Assembly (NCBI GenBank): GCA_028717105.1
Contig: JAQUOM010000007.1
Span: 1-27,845, forward strand
Length of the DNA stretch: 27,845 nt
Reading direction: 5' to 3'
Source: Candidatus Omnitrophota bacterium
GTDB taxonomy: Bacteria > Omnitrophota > Gorgyraeia > Velamenicoccales > Velamenicoccaceae
The notes under the pieces were generated by a model, which saw nothing but the letters and a program-made list of their open reading frames with translations, did not search any database and had not been told where the DNA came from. How positions within the stretch are numbered: position 1 is the stretch's first letter; each line of letters starts with the position of its first letter. Made by a program: the position numbers and the translations under genes. Below, piece by piece: positions 20,478-27,845 of the stretch.

Positions 20478-21523
20478 AGTCTCCGCGGATCGCTTTTTTC
20501 GACACCAAGCCTTATGACCGCGCCTTTTTTGACGCGGACAACAGAAAATTCGGTTTTTTCATCAAGTACTTCGAAGAGCATTTGGGTCCTGCGACCGCGG
20601 CGCTGAGCCGCGGGTTCAACGCGGTCTGCATCTTCGTCAACGATGTCGTGGGCGCCGACCTGATCAAGACCCTTTATAAGAACGGCGTCCGTCTCATCGC
20701 CCTGCGTTGCGCAGGGTACAATAATGTGGATTTTAAGTCGGCCTTCGGCAAAATCCATATCGTGCGCGTACCCGCGTATTCGCCTCATGCGGTGGCCGAA
20801 CACGCCGTGGCCCTGATGCTGGCGCTTAACCGCAAGACGCACAGGGCTTATCACAGGACCCGCGACAGCAATTTTTCCATCCAGGGGTTGTTGGGTTTCG
20901 ATATGTTCGGCAAGACCGCGGGCGTGATCGGAACCGGCGCGATCGGCCGCGAGCTCATCCGGATCCTGAAAGGGTTCGGCATGCATGTGCTGGCTTACGA
21001 TGTCAGGCCGGATGAGGCGTTTGCCGGGGAGACCGGGTTTTCTTATACGGATCTTAAGACCATCTACAGGAAGTCCGACGTGATCTCCCTGCATTGTCCC
21101 TTGACGAGGGAGACATATCGCATGATCAATGCGTCTTCGTTGAAATCCATGAAAACGGGCGTCATGCTTATCAACACCGGCCGGGGCAAACTGATCGATA
21201 CGCGGGCCTTGATCGAGGCGCTCAAGCGAAGAAAAGTGGGATTCGCGGGCCTGGATGTGTATGAGGAAGAGAGCGAATATTTCTTCGAGGATTTTTCCTC
21301 CGAGGTGATTTCGGACGACGTCCTGGCGAGGCTGTTGACGTTTCCGAACGTCCTGGTGACGGCGCACCAGGGATTTTTTACCCGGGAGGCCCTGGCGAAC
21401 ATCGCGCGCACGACCTTGCAGAATGTCGATGATTTTGTCCGCGGCCGCCGGCTGGTCCATGAGATCTGTTATCGTTGTTCTCAGAGCGTCTGCACCAGAA
21501 AAACCAAGGGAAAGTGTTTCTAG
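20474..21523 (+). CDS. ldhA: D-lactate dehydrogenase-like 2-hydroxyacid dehydrogenase with a cysteine-rich tail
   Basis: The protein has 349 residues and starts in an ATGA overlap with the amidase stop. NAD-binding loop GTGAIGREL (153-161) and catalytic residues R237 (NTGRGKLIDT), E266 (DVYEEE) and H298 (TAHQGFF) are intact. RCAGYNNVD (78-86) and the FFEDFSSEVISDDVLARLL insert are typical of LdhA/FldH enzymes, which reduce pyruvate or phenylpyruvate to the D-hydroxy acid in the cytoplasm. The last 18 residues are unusual: cysteines at 332, 335, 340 and 348 in a basic tail, absent from E. coli LdhA. Substrate preference cannot be read from the sequence. Confidence 0.9.
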   Translation: MKSPRIAFFDTKPYDRAFFDADNRKFGFFIKYFEEHLGPATAALSRGFNAVCIFVNDVVGADLIKTLYKNGVRLIALRCAGYNNVDFKSAFGKIHIVRVPAYSPHAVAEHAVALMLALNRKTHRAYHRTRDSNFSIQGLLGFDMFGKTAGVIGTGAIGRELIRILKGFGMHVLAYDVRPDEAFAGETGFSYTDLKTIYRKSDVISLHCPLTRETYRMINASSLKSMKTGVMLINTGRGKLIDTRALIEALKRRKVGFAGLDVYEEESEYFFEDFSSEVISDDVLARLLTFPNVLVTAHQGFFTREALANIARTTLQNVDDFVRGRRLVHEICYRCSQSVCTRKTKGKCF

Positions 21524-21548
21524 TCCCTTTATCGAAGGAGAATGCGTT

Positions 21549-21860
21549 ATGTTAAGACACGTGACAGACCTTAAGGGAAGCGTCGCCTATGCGCCGCAGG
21601 CGATCGTCAGCAAGACCATCGTGGAGAAACCGGCCGGGACGATGACCGTGTTCGCTTTCGACGCCGGCCAGAACTTGAGCGAGCATACGGCCCCCTTTGA
21701 TGCCGTCGTCGAGGTCCTCGAGGGGCAGGCTGAACTTTTGATCGGCGATGATGAGGTCGTGGCTTCGGCCGGAAGCCTCGTTGTCATGCCGGCCAACGTT
21801 CCCCACGCGGTTTTTGCCAAAGAACGTTTCAAGATGTTGTTGACGATGATCAAAGGATGA
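21549..21860 (+). CDS. Small cupin-domain protein
   Basis: The protein has 103 residues and is a single cupin barrel. The first cupin motif is degenerate (GQNLSEHTAPFDAVVEVLEG: one histidine, H47) and the second ends MPANVPHAVFA (H87). The metal site therefore keeps two histidines plus possible acidic partners. AAGGAG at 21535-21540 marks the start. Such proteins are often binding or dioxygenase-like; the function is unknown. It is in line with ldhA upstream and the EamA gene downstream. Confidence 0.85.
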   Translation: MLRHVTDLKGSVAYAPQAIVSKTIVEKPAGTMTVFAFDAGQNLSEHTAPFDAVVEVLEGQAELLIGDDEVVASAGSLVVMPANVPHAVFAKERFKMLLTMIKG

Positions 21861-21951
21861 GTATTTCAGTGCGCGGGTAAACGGATTAAAGAGCCCGGGT
21901 ATGTTTTCTAATCTCCGATGTTGCCGTCGGATGTTTCGGGACGGGAGAGTC

Positions 21952-22371
21952 ATGAAATCCTATTATTTTGCTTTGTTGACGGCCCTGGTGTGGGGCCTGG
22001 TGCCTGTGTTTGAAAAGATAGGCCTTTCCCGGTTGACGCCGGCGGCAGGGATTTTTGTCCGGTGCCTGGCCGTTTCTTCCGGCGCGATCGTCCTTTTGAT
22101 CGCCCGGCCCCAGATCATTCCGGAGTTGGCGCAGACGCCGTTCCGGTATATTGCGTTGATCATCTTCGGCGGTTTTACCGCTAACTTTATCGGCCAATTG
22201 TTGTTTTATAATGCCCTTAAAGACGGCGACGTTTCCCGCGTGACCCCCATTGCGGGGGCCTATCCGCTGGTTGCTTTTCTCCTGGGGGTCCTGATCCTGG
22301 GAGAGGGGTTGACGGTCATGAAGGTGCTCGGGATCGTTTGCGTCCTTTTGGGTATTTTTCTTTTGCGATGA
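21952..22371 (+). CDS. Half-size EamA/DMT-superfamily membrane protein
   Basis: The protein has 139 residues and about five membrane segments, one EamA domain: WGLVPVFEKIGL (15-26), FNALKDG-type motif FYNALKDGDVSRVTPI, and the terminal GEGLTVMKVLGIVCVLLGI. Ten-segment DMT permeases contain two such domains; single-domain forms act as dimers of the EmrE kind. I start it at ATG 21952 behind GGGAG; the frame opens earlier at 21901. The substrate is unknown (metabolite, drug or amino acid). Its stop overlaps the NUDIX start (ATGA). Confidence 0.87.
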   Translation: MKSYYFALLTALVWGLVPVFEKIGLSRLTPAAGIFVRCLAVSSGAIVLLIARPQIIPELAQTPFRYIALIIFGGFTANFIGQLLFYNALKDGDVSRVTPIAGAYPLVAFLLGVLILGEGLTVMKVLGIVCVLLGIFLLR

Positions 22372-22940
22372 ATTCTTCCCGCAAGACGTTGATCTATCGG
22401 GGGCGCGTATTCGACCTTGTCCGGTGTCAAAGGCGCCTGCCGAACGGGCGGCAGGCGGATGTGGAGATCATTGAACATCCGGGCGCGGCCCTGATCGTTC
22501 CTTTTTTAGACAAGAACCATATAATCCTCCTGCGTCAGTTCCGCCCTGCGGTCAATGCCTGGCTTTTTGAATGCCCTGCGGGGACCCTGGAGAAAAAAGA
22601 ATCGCCCTTGAAGTGCGCCCGCAGGGAAATCCAGGAAGAGGCGGGATATGCCGCTGCGCGGTTTTTTTCCCTGGGGACGATCTATCCTGTTCCGGGCTAT
22701 GCGACGGAGAAGATATTTATCTATCGGGCCGAAGGGCTGAAGCGGTCGCGCAGGCCGAAGGACCAGGACGAGGTGATGGAGGCGAAGGTATTCAGCAGGC
22801 AGGACGTGCATCGCCTGCTGCGCCGCGGCAAGATTCAGGATGCCAAGACGATCTGCGCGCTAAGCCTTTGCGGATGGCTGGCCCCCTGGCGGGAAGAAAC
22901 ACTTTCCTTTGTCGGACGTCAAAGGCGTGGTAAAATATAA
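22368..22940 (+). CDS. NUDIX hydrolase, ADP-ribose pyrophosphatase type
   Basis: The protein has 190 residues and starts in an ATGA overlap with the EamA stop. It has a perfect Nudix box (about 72-94, with RREIQEEAGY at its end) preceded by ILLRQFRPAVNAWLFECPAG, the arrangement of ADP-ribose pyrophosphatases such as NudF, and followed by the PVPGYATEKIFIYRAEGL segment. It likely hydrolyses ADP-ribose or a related sugar nucleotide to AMP and a sugar phosphate, using Mg2+. The C-terminus is basic (GRQRRGKI). A candidate promoter for the downstream small genes lies inside its 3' end. Confidence 0.9.
   Translation: MNSSRKTLIYRGRVFDLVRCQRRLPNGRQADVEIIEHPGAALIVPFLDKNHIILLRQFRPAVNAWLFECPAGTLEKKESPLKCARREIQEEAGYAAARFFSLGTIYPVPGYATEKIFIYRAEGLKRSRRPKDQDEVMEAKVFSRQDVHRLLRRGKIQDAKTICALSLCGWLAPWREETLSFVGRQRRGKI
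22909..22936 (+). promoter_or_regulatory. Possible promoter for the two small membrane proteins
   Basis: TTGTCG 22909-22914, 16-base spacer, TAAAAT 22931-22936, at the end of the NUDIX gene. The following 120-base gap contains a GCCGGC inverted pair near 23015-23035 and no other gene. Confidence 0.35.
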
Positions 22941-23061
22941 CCTGTGATCGTGTTCCGCCGCAGCTCTGGCGCGTCCTGGTTTTCGGCCGTGGCGGGCTCA
23001 TAAAAGAGTTGCCGGCCGGACGGGAAAAGCCGGCCGTTACAGGCAAAATGAAGGAGGGGGT

Positions 23062-23328
23062 ATGGAGGAGATTGAAGTTTTTCGTGTTGTGAGTTTGTTG
23101 GCCGGCGTTGTCGGTTTGGCTGTTGCGATCGGCGTTATCCTGGCACCGCACGCCATCCACAAGATCGAAAAGGGGCTCGATAAAACTTTTTCTACGGAAA
23201 GCGTGGAGAAGATATTGAACGCGCGCAGAGATTTAAGCAGCGCCTTGCTCAGGCGTCCCAGGATTTTCGGGTTTTTTCTGTTAGCTATTTCTTTCCTTCT
23301 TCTTTTGTCTCATCTCTTGTTGTTTTAA
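23062..23328 (+). CDS. Small two-span membrane protein, unknown (a)
   Basis: The protein has 88 residues, with AAGGAGGGGG immediately upstream of the ATG. One hydrophobic segment (about 8-28) and one at the C-terminus (about 69-88) flank a charged helical loop (HKIEKGLDKTFSTESVEKIL). It is separated by seven bases from the next small membrane gene, so the two are probably co-translated. I recognise no family. Confidence 0.75.
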   Translation: MEEIEVFRVVSLLAGVVGLAVAIGVILAPHAIHKIEKGLDKTFSTESVEKILNARRDLSSALLRRPRIFGFFLLAISFLLLLSHLLLF

Positions 23329-23335
23329 GGCGGAC

Positions 23336-23653
23336 GTGAAGATATTTTTTCGTACGTTTCCAGGCGGGCCACCCAGAATATCTGCGTGGGTTTTGATCCT
23401 GGGGTCCGTTTTTATCGTGGCCCTCGGCCTGGGTGCGGTATTTTTTGTCCTGCGCCTTGTCTTCGGCCACAGTCTTTTCCTGGGGCTCCTGGTTTTGTTC
23501 ATTTTTTTTCCTCTGATCGGCCGTTTCCTCTTTTCGTTGGTCCTTATGGCGCTGCCCGCCCTTTTCTTGAGGTTTTCTTCGGCGGGGCGCGCCTCTTCGA
23601 AAAAGACAACGGACCGGGACGTTATCGATGTTGCATATAAGGTCTTGGATTGA
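23336..23653 (+). CDS. Small membrane protein, unknown (b)
   Basis: The protein has 105 residues from a GTG start with AAGGCGG upstream. Two or three hydrophobic segments (about 17-44 and 46-78) are followed by a short polar tail ending DRDVIDVAYKVLD. It follows the previous small membrane gene by seven bases and is the last gene before an intrinsic terminator at 23692. Function unknown. Confidence 0.7.
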   Translation: MKIFFRTFPGGPPRISAWVLILGSVFIVALGLGAVFFVLRLVFGHSLFLGLLVLFIFFPLIGRFLFSLVLMALPALFLRFSSAGRASSKKTTDRDVIDVAYKVLD

Positions 23654-23691
23654 TATAACTCATTGTTTTTATTATGGTTATATTTTTCCTC

Positions 23692-23726
23692 AAGGCAGAC
23701 GCGGATGCGGGCGGTCTGCCTTTTTT
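23692..23726 (+). terminator. Intrinsic terminator ending the ldhA-side operon
   Basis: AAGGCAGAC 23692-23700, a 13-base loop, GTCTGCCTT 23714-23722, and a T run to 23726. It lies 39 bases after the last small membrane gene. Confidence 0.85.
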
Positions 23727-23762
23727 ATGTGCCGGATCCGGAAAACAAGCGATCCGGCGGGG

Positions 23763-23791
23763 TTGACGCGAAGCTTGAACTCTGCTATAGT
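23763..23791 (+). promoter_or_regulatory. Sigma-70 promoter of purB
   Basis: TTGACG 23763-23768, 17-base spacer, TGC-TATAGT (box 23786-23791). The start of transcription near 23798 leaves a leader of about 130 bases that contains a possible 32-codon frame (23817-23914) and a GCCATGATGGC palindrome. Confidence 0.8.
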
Positions 23792-23926
23792 AACCCCCGT
23801 CAGAAACAGGTCGTCATGGGACGGCCGTCGGCATTCAACGACAAAGACGTGCAAGAAGGGCAATCCCTCCGCCATGATGGCGCGAGAGGCGTTATCCCGC
23901 CCGGGGTAACATAAGAGGGGTCGACT

Positions 23927-25219
23927 ATGATCGAACGTTATTCCCTGCCGAAGATGGCGAAGGTCTGGAGCGAAGAACATAAGTTCGATGCGATGCTGGC
24001 TGTTGAGCTATGCGTCTGCGAAGCCTGGCAAAAGCTCGGGCGTATCCCCAAGAAGTCCGTGGCCGCCATCAAATCAAGGGCCAAGATCGATATTGCGAAA
24101 ATCAAGGAGATCGAAGAGAAGACAAAGCACGACGTCGTCGCCTTTGTGAACAATCTCTCCGAGAGCCTGGGTGCCGACGCCAAATATATCCATATGGGTC
24201 TGACATCCAACGACGTCTTGGATACGACGCTGGCGATGCAGGTACGGGATGCTTTTGATATCCTGATCGAAGACGTTGAACGGCTCCTGCCGATCCTGGC
24301 CAGGACAGCCAAAAAATATAAAGATACGCCCTGTATCGGCCGGACTCACGGGGTGCATGCCGAGCCGACGACCTTCGGCCTGAAAGCGGCCCTTTGGCAC
24401 GATGAGATGAAACGGAATCTGGAGAGGCTGAAAGCGACGCAAAACGGCATCGCCGTCGGCAAACTGTCGGGAACGGTCGGGACCTATTCCAACATCGAAC
24501 CGGAAGTGGAGGAATACGTCTGTTTGAAGCTGGGGCTCGGGATCTCTTACGGTTCCACTCAGGTCGTCCCGCGCGACCGCCATGCGGCCTGCCTTGTCGC
24601 TATGGCGATGACAGGGGCATCGTTGGAGAAATTTGCGACGGAGATCCGGCACCTGAGCCGCACCGAGGTTCAGGAAGCCGAAGAGCCCTTCGGGAAAAAC
24701 CAGAAAGGTTCTTCCGCCATGCCGCATAAGCGTAATCCTGTTGTCTGTGAACGGATCTGCGGGCTTGCCCGTTTGTTGCGCACCAATGCCCTGGCCGGGC
24801 TTGAGAATATCAGTCTCTGGCATGAGCGCGATATCAGCCATTCATCGGTGGAGCGCGTGATCCTGCCCGATTCAACGATCCTCCTGGATTATATTCTCAA
24901 TCTTTTTATCGAGGTGGCCGACGGGCTTTGCGTTTATCCGAAGAACATGCTTTTGAATCTGAGCCGGACCAACGGCCTTGTCTATTCTCAGTGTGTCCTT
25001 CTGGCGTTGATGAAAAAAGGCCTCAGCCGGCCGCAGGCTTATGACATCGTCCAGAAGAACGCTTTTGCGTCGCGGTCCCTCAATCGTGATTTCAAAGAAG
25101 TTCTTTTGAGCGATCCGAAGGTGAAGCGCCACCTGAGTGCCGGCGAGATTGAAGCGTGTTTCGATATCCGGTATTACTTGAGGCATATCGGCAGGATCTT
25201 TAAGAACCTGGGTTTGTAA
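23927..25219 (+). CDS. purB: Adenylosuccinate lyase
   Basis: The protein has 430 residues of the fumarase/aspartase superfamily. The signature GSSAMPHKRNP (about 261-271) carries the catalytic-loop serines, GRTHGVHAEPTTFG (about 138-151) carries a catalytic histidine, and HMGLTSNDVLDT is also present. It removes fumarate from SAICAR, giving AICAR (ZMP), and from adenylosuccinate, giving AMP. GAGGGG lies before the ATG at 23927. It has its own promoter and a possible weak terminator (CCCGG/CCGGG with T6 at 25321-25348). Confidence 0.97.
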   Translation: MIERYSLPKMAKVWSEEHKFDAMLAVELCVCEAWQKLGRIPKKSVAAIKSRAKIDIAKIKEIEEKTKHDVVAFVNNLSESLGADAKYIHMGLTSNDVLDTTLAMQVRDAFDILIEDVERLLPILARTAKKYKDTPCIGRTHGVHAEPTTFGLKAALWHDEMKRNLERLKATQNGIAVGKLSGTVGTYSNIEPEVEEYVCLKLGLGISYGSTQVVPRDRHAACLVAMAMTGASLEKFATEIRHLSRTEVQEAEEPFGKNQKGSSAMPHKRNPVVCERICGLARLLRTNALAGLENISLWHERDISHSSVERVILPDSTILLDYILNLFIEVADGLCVYPKNMLLNLSRTNGLVYSQCVLLALMKKGLSRPQAYDIVQKNAFASRSLNRDFKEVLLSDPKVKRHLSAGEIEACFDIRYYLRHIGRIFKNLGL

Positions 25220-25320
25220 GCGCCTGGTTCAACGGCGAACCTTTCTTCTTGACGGGCATCGGATGATCTTTTGCCCGTTCATCGTGCGTATACCCTGATG
25301 AACAAAGGATTGTGTTTTCT

Positions 25321-25348
25321 CCCGGAGGGCGGGGGCCGGGGATTTTTT
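25321..25348 (+). terminator. Weak possible purB terminator
   Basis: CCCGG 25321-25325 pairs with CCGGG 25336-25340 and is followed by six T (25343-25348). The stem is short and the region GC-rich, so this is uncertain. Confidence 0.3.
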
Positions 25349-25384
25349 GCGCCCGGGCGGCGGAAGCGCCCGAGGGACGCGAGG

Positions 25385-25413
25385 TTGATTTTTGGTGTTT
25401 TTTCTGCTATAGT
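25385..25413 (+). promoter_or_regulatory. Sigma-70 promoter of purL
   Basis: TTGATT 25385-25390, 17-base spacer, TGC-TATAGT (box 25408-25413). The short leader (about 30 bases) carries AAGG near 25438. Confidence 0.75.
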
Positions 25414-25451
25414 AAGGCTTCCATTTTTGCGATAAAAAAGGTCCTCCCAAA

Positions 25452-27845
25452 ATGTACTGGCGCGTAGAAATCAAAGATAAAGAAGGGGTTTTCAGCGGCT
25501 TTTCCGAAGGCCTCACGTCAGATATTTCCCACTTGGGGTACAAGGGCATAGAAGATGTCCGTCTCCATCGCGTCTATTTTCTTATCGGTAAGCTCGCGGA
25601 AGCTGACGCGCGGCGGATCGCCGGGGAGCTGTTGACCGACAGGGTCATCGAAGAATTCTCGCTCTATTCCCAGGACCAGACCCCACCAACCCCCCCCGGG
25701 TATGAGACCATCCAGATCATCTATAAACCGGGAGTCATGGAGCCGGTGGAAGAATCCACGTTGCGCGGCATCCGCGACATGGGGATTGAGGGTGTTTCTG
25801 CCGTACGAACGGCCCAAAGATATTTTTTCAAAGGGGCTCTCGGCCGCCGGGACCTTATGGCCATTGCCGAAAAACTTCTTTATAACAAGCTGATCCAGTC
25901 CGTCCTGCCGGAAGAAGAGCACCGCCTTTATGATTTTTCGGGCGTTCCCGATTATACGTTCCGTCTGAACGTCGTCGATCTTCTTGAGGCTTCGGACAAG
26001 GACCTCCTGCGGTTAAGCCGCGACGGGCAGCTTTACCTCAACACGGATGAGATGCGTGCGATCCAGGCGTATTTCCGCAAGCGCCAGCGCCATCCCACAG
26101 ATTGCGAATTGGAGACACTGGCACAGACATGGTCGGAGCATTGCGTGCATAAGACGTTCCGCGGAACGATCGATTATCGGGAGAAGTGCGGTCCGTCGAA
26201 AAAAACCAGGAGGATCGGCAGCCGCCTGATCTCCAACCTTCTCAAAAGCACGATCATGGAGGCGACGCGGCGGCTCAAAAAGCCTTACTGCGTGTCTGTC
26301 TTTAAGGATAATTCCGGGATCATCCGATTTGACGAAAAATACAATATTTGTTTTAAGGTCGAGACACACAATCATCCTTCGGCCCTGGAACCTTATGGCG
26401 GCGCCAATACCGGTATCGGCGGGGTCATCCGCGATCCTATGGGGACAGGCCTGGGCGCCAAGCCTGTTTTGAATACGGATGTATTTTGTTTCGGGCCTTT
26501 GGATACTCCGGCAGAAAAACTTCCTCAGGGAGCGCTGCATCCCCGCCGGGTCATGAAGGGCGTGGTCAGCGGCGTGCGTGATTACGGCAACAGAATGGGG
26601 ATCCCGACCGCCAACGGCGCCGTGCTCTTTGATGAGCGTTTCGTGGGCAACCCCTTGGTCTATTGCGGGACCGTCGGCATCCTCCCCAAAGACAAGTCTT
26701 TCAAGAAGGTATCGGCGGGCGATGTGGTCGTCGTCGTCGGCGGCCGGACCGGCCGGGACGGCATCCACGGCGCGACATTCTCGTCGGGTGAGCTGACGCA
26801 TGAATCGGAGAGTGTTTCTTCCGGGGCCGTCCAGATCGGCAACGCCATTACGGAAAAAAAGATGCTCGACGCCCTCCTGAAGGCGCGTGACGAAGGGCTT
26901 TATTGCGCGATCACGGATTGCGGCGCCGGGGGCCTTTCGAGCGCGGTCGGCGAGATGGGCGCCGACGGCGGGGTGCGCGTGGATTTAGAACGGGTCCCGC
27001 TGAAATATCACGGGTTGAGCTATACCGAGATATGGATCTCCGAGGCCCAGGAGCGCATGGTCCTGGCCGTCCCCAAAGACCGGGCCGAAAAGTTGATCGA
27101 ACTTTTCCGCCGCCAGGACGTAGAAGCCACCGTCATCGGTGAATTTACGGATACCGGGAGGCTGGAACTTTTTTATGAGGGGCACAAGGTTTGCGATCTG
27201 GAGATGTCTTTTTTGCACGACGGTCTGCCGCGCATCACCAAGAAAGCGGTGTGGGCGGCGCCGCGGGTCGCGCGCCGGCTTCCCCGTCCCAAAAAAGACC
27301 TCACTCGGATTCTTCTGGGGCTCTTGTCCATGCCCAACATCGCTTCCAAGGAGTGGGTGATCCGGCAGTATGACCATGAAGTGCAGGGAGGGACGGTCAT
27401 CAAGCCTCTGGTTGGCGCCGCCAACGATGGCCCGTCGGATGCCTGCGTCATTAAGCCGCGTTTTGATTCTTTGCGCGGGTTTGCCGTTTCCAACGGCATC
27501 AATTTTAAATACGGCGACCTCGACCCTTACTGGATGGCCGCCGGGTGTATCGACGAAGCCTTGCGGCAATTGATTGCGGTTGGAGGGTCGCTCAAAGAGG
27601 TGGCGATCCTCGATAATTTCTGCTGGGGAAATCCGGACAAGCCGGACAGGCTGGGAGCCCTTGTGCGGGCGGCCTACGGCTGCCGCGATGCGGCCATGGC
27701 ATTCGGCGTCCCGTTCATTTCCGGCAAGGACAGTTTTTATAATGAGTTCCGGCATCACAACAGGACGATCGCGATTCCGGGGACGTTGCTGATTTCTGCG
27801 ATCGGCGTGATCGACGACGTAAGCTTGTGCGTTACGATGGACTTA
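25452..27845 (+). CDS. purL: Phosphoribosylformylglycinamidine synthase with fused PurS-like N-terminus (3'-truncated by window)
   Basis: The frame is open from ATG 25452 to the last base, 798 codons; the product probably continues another 150-200 residues. The N-terminus contains two PurS-like segments, about 1-78 (YWRVEIKDKEG) and 88-165 (YETIQIIYKPGVMEPVE), then a linker and the ATP-grasp-like PurL core with ETLAQTWSEHCVHKTF, ETHNHPSALEPYGGANTGIG (about 303-322) and GDVVVVVGGRTGRDGIHGAT. It catalyses the ATP- and glutamine-dependent amidation of FGAR in purine synthesis. No glutaminase domain is visible in the part present, so a separate PurQ is expected. It lies beside purB but has its own promoter. 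Confidence 0.95.
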   Translation, partial: MYWRVEIKDKEGVFSGFSEGLTSDISHLGYKGIEDVRLHRVYFLIGKLAEADARRIAGELLTDRVIEEFSLYSQDQTPPTPPGYETIQIIYKPGVMEPVEESTLRGIRDMGIEGVSAVRTAQRYFFKGALGRRDLMAIAEKLLYNKLIQSVLPEEEHRLYDFSGVPDYTFRLNVVDLLEASDKDLLRLSRDGQLYLNTDEMRAIQAYFRKRQRHPTDCELETLAQTWSEHCVHKTFRGTIDYREKCGPSKKTRRIGSRLISNLLKSTIMEATRRLKKPYCVSVFKDNSGIIRFDEKYNICFKVETHNHPSALEPYGGANTGIGGVIRDPMGTGLGAKPVLNTDVFCFGPLDTPAEKLPQGALHPRRVMKGVVSGVRDYGNRMGIPTANGAVLFDERFVGNPLVYCGTVGILPKDKSFKKVSAGDVVVVVGGRTGRDGIHGATFSSGELTHESESVSSGAVQIGNAITEKKMLDALLKARDEGLYCAITDCGAGGLSSAVGEMGADGGVRVDLERVPLKYHGLSYTEIWISEAQERMVLAVPKDRAEKLIELFRRQDVEATVIGEFTDTGRLELFYEGHKVCDLEMSFLHDGLPRITKKAVWAAPRVARRLPRPKKDLTRILLGLLSMPNIASKEWVIRQYDHEVQGGTVIKPLVGAANDGPSDACVIKPRFDSLRGFAVSNGINFKYGDLDPYWMAAGCIDEALRQLIAVGGSLKEVAILDNFCWGNPDKPDRLGALVRAAYGCRDAAMAFGVPFISGKDSFYNEFRHHNRTIAIPGTLLISAIGVIDDVSLCVTMDL

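Noticed and set aside
20357..21460. 367-codon frame antisense to the D-lactate dehydrogenase gene
   Set aside because: The plus-strand frame encodes a complete recognisable enzyme with overlapping codon links to its neighbours; the antisense product has no family features.

Overview
The window looks like a chromosome segment from an uncultivated Gram-negative bacterium. It carries a lipoprotein amidase, an OmpR-type two-component pair, ThyX in place of ThyA, and a full glycine-cleavage operon. The protein style is reminiscent of the PVC/Omnitrophota area, but that is an impression and nothing in the window proves it. I see no tRNA, rRNA, transposase, integrase or CRISPR array.

Left part (1-8.9 kb, visibly AT-richer): a long TPR protein is followed by about 750 bp of palindromic intergenic repeats. 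Next comes a same-strand run of nine genes in two blocks: an OmpR-family regulator with its histidine kinase, then a tandem-receiver protein, a tiny five-cysteine protein, a UPF0316 membrane protein, a second five-cysteine protein, a PhoU-like protein, an Rnk-like GreA/B-fold protein and a divergent P-II-like protein. About 690 bp of the same repeat families follow, including a perfect 122-bp direct repeat (2603-2724 = 8477-8598). The run is therefore bracketed by repeat-rich spacers and is the best candidate here for an undescribed signalling module.

Middle part (8.9-19.3 kb, GC-richer): a U32-peptidase-like protein (minus strand), a single-cysteine thioredoxin-fold lipoprotein-like/secreted protein, a 28-residue membrane peptide, a possible structured RNA with terminator, and two membrane proteins of unknown function. 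Then comes the minus-strand operon gcvT-gcvH-gcvPA-gcvPB-lipM-lipA, which encodes glycine cleavage plus the enzymes that lipoylate GcvH. Its leader has a good sigma-70 promoter, a ZTP(pfl)-like aptamer and an overlapping intrinsic terminator. Divergently transcribed thyX consumes the methylene-THF that glycine cleavage makes.

Right part (19.4-27.8 kb): a tightly packed plus-strand run encodes a half-size GDT1/UPF0016 protein, a LysM-amidase lipoprotein, a D-lactate-dehydrogenase-like enzyme with a cysteine-rich tail, a cupin, a half-size EamA transporter, a NUDIX hydrolase and two small membrane proteins. It is closed by a terminator. Two purine genes with strong separate promoters follow: purB, and a purL with a double PurS-like N-terminus that runs off the window end. 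PurB releases AICAR (ZMP), the precursor of the ligand proposed for the gcv leader, so several genes converge on one-carbon and purine balance.

Promoters across the GC-richer part share the extended -10 form TGC-TATRRT, and two genes appear to be leaderless.
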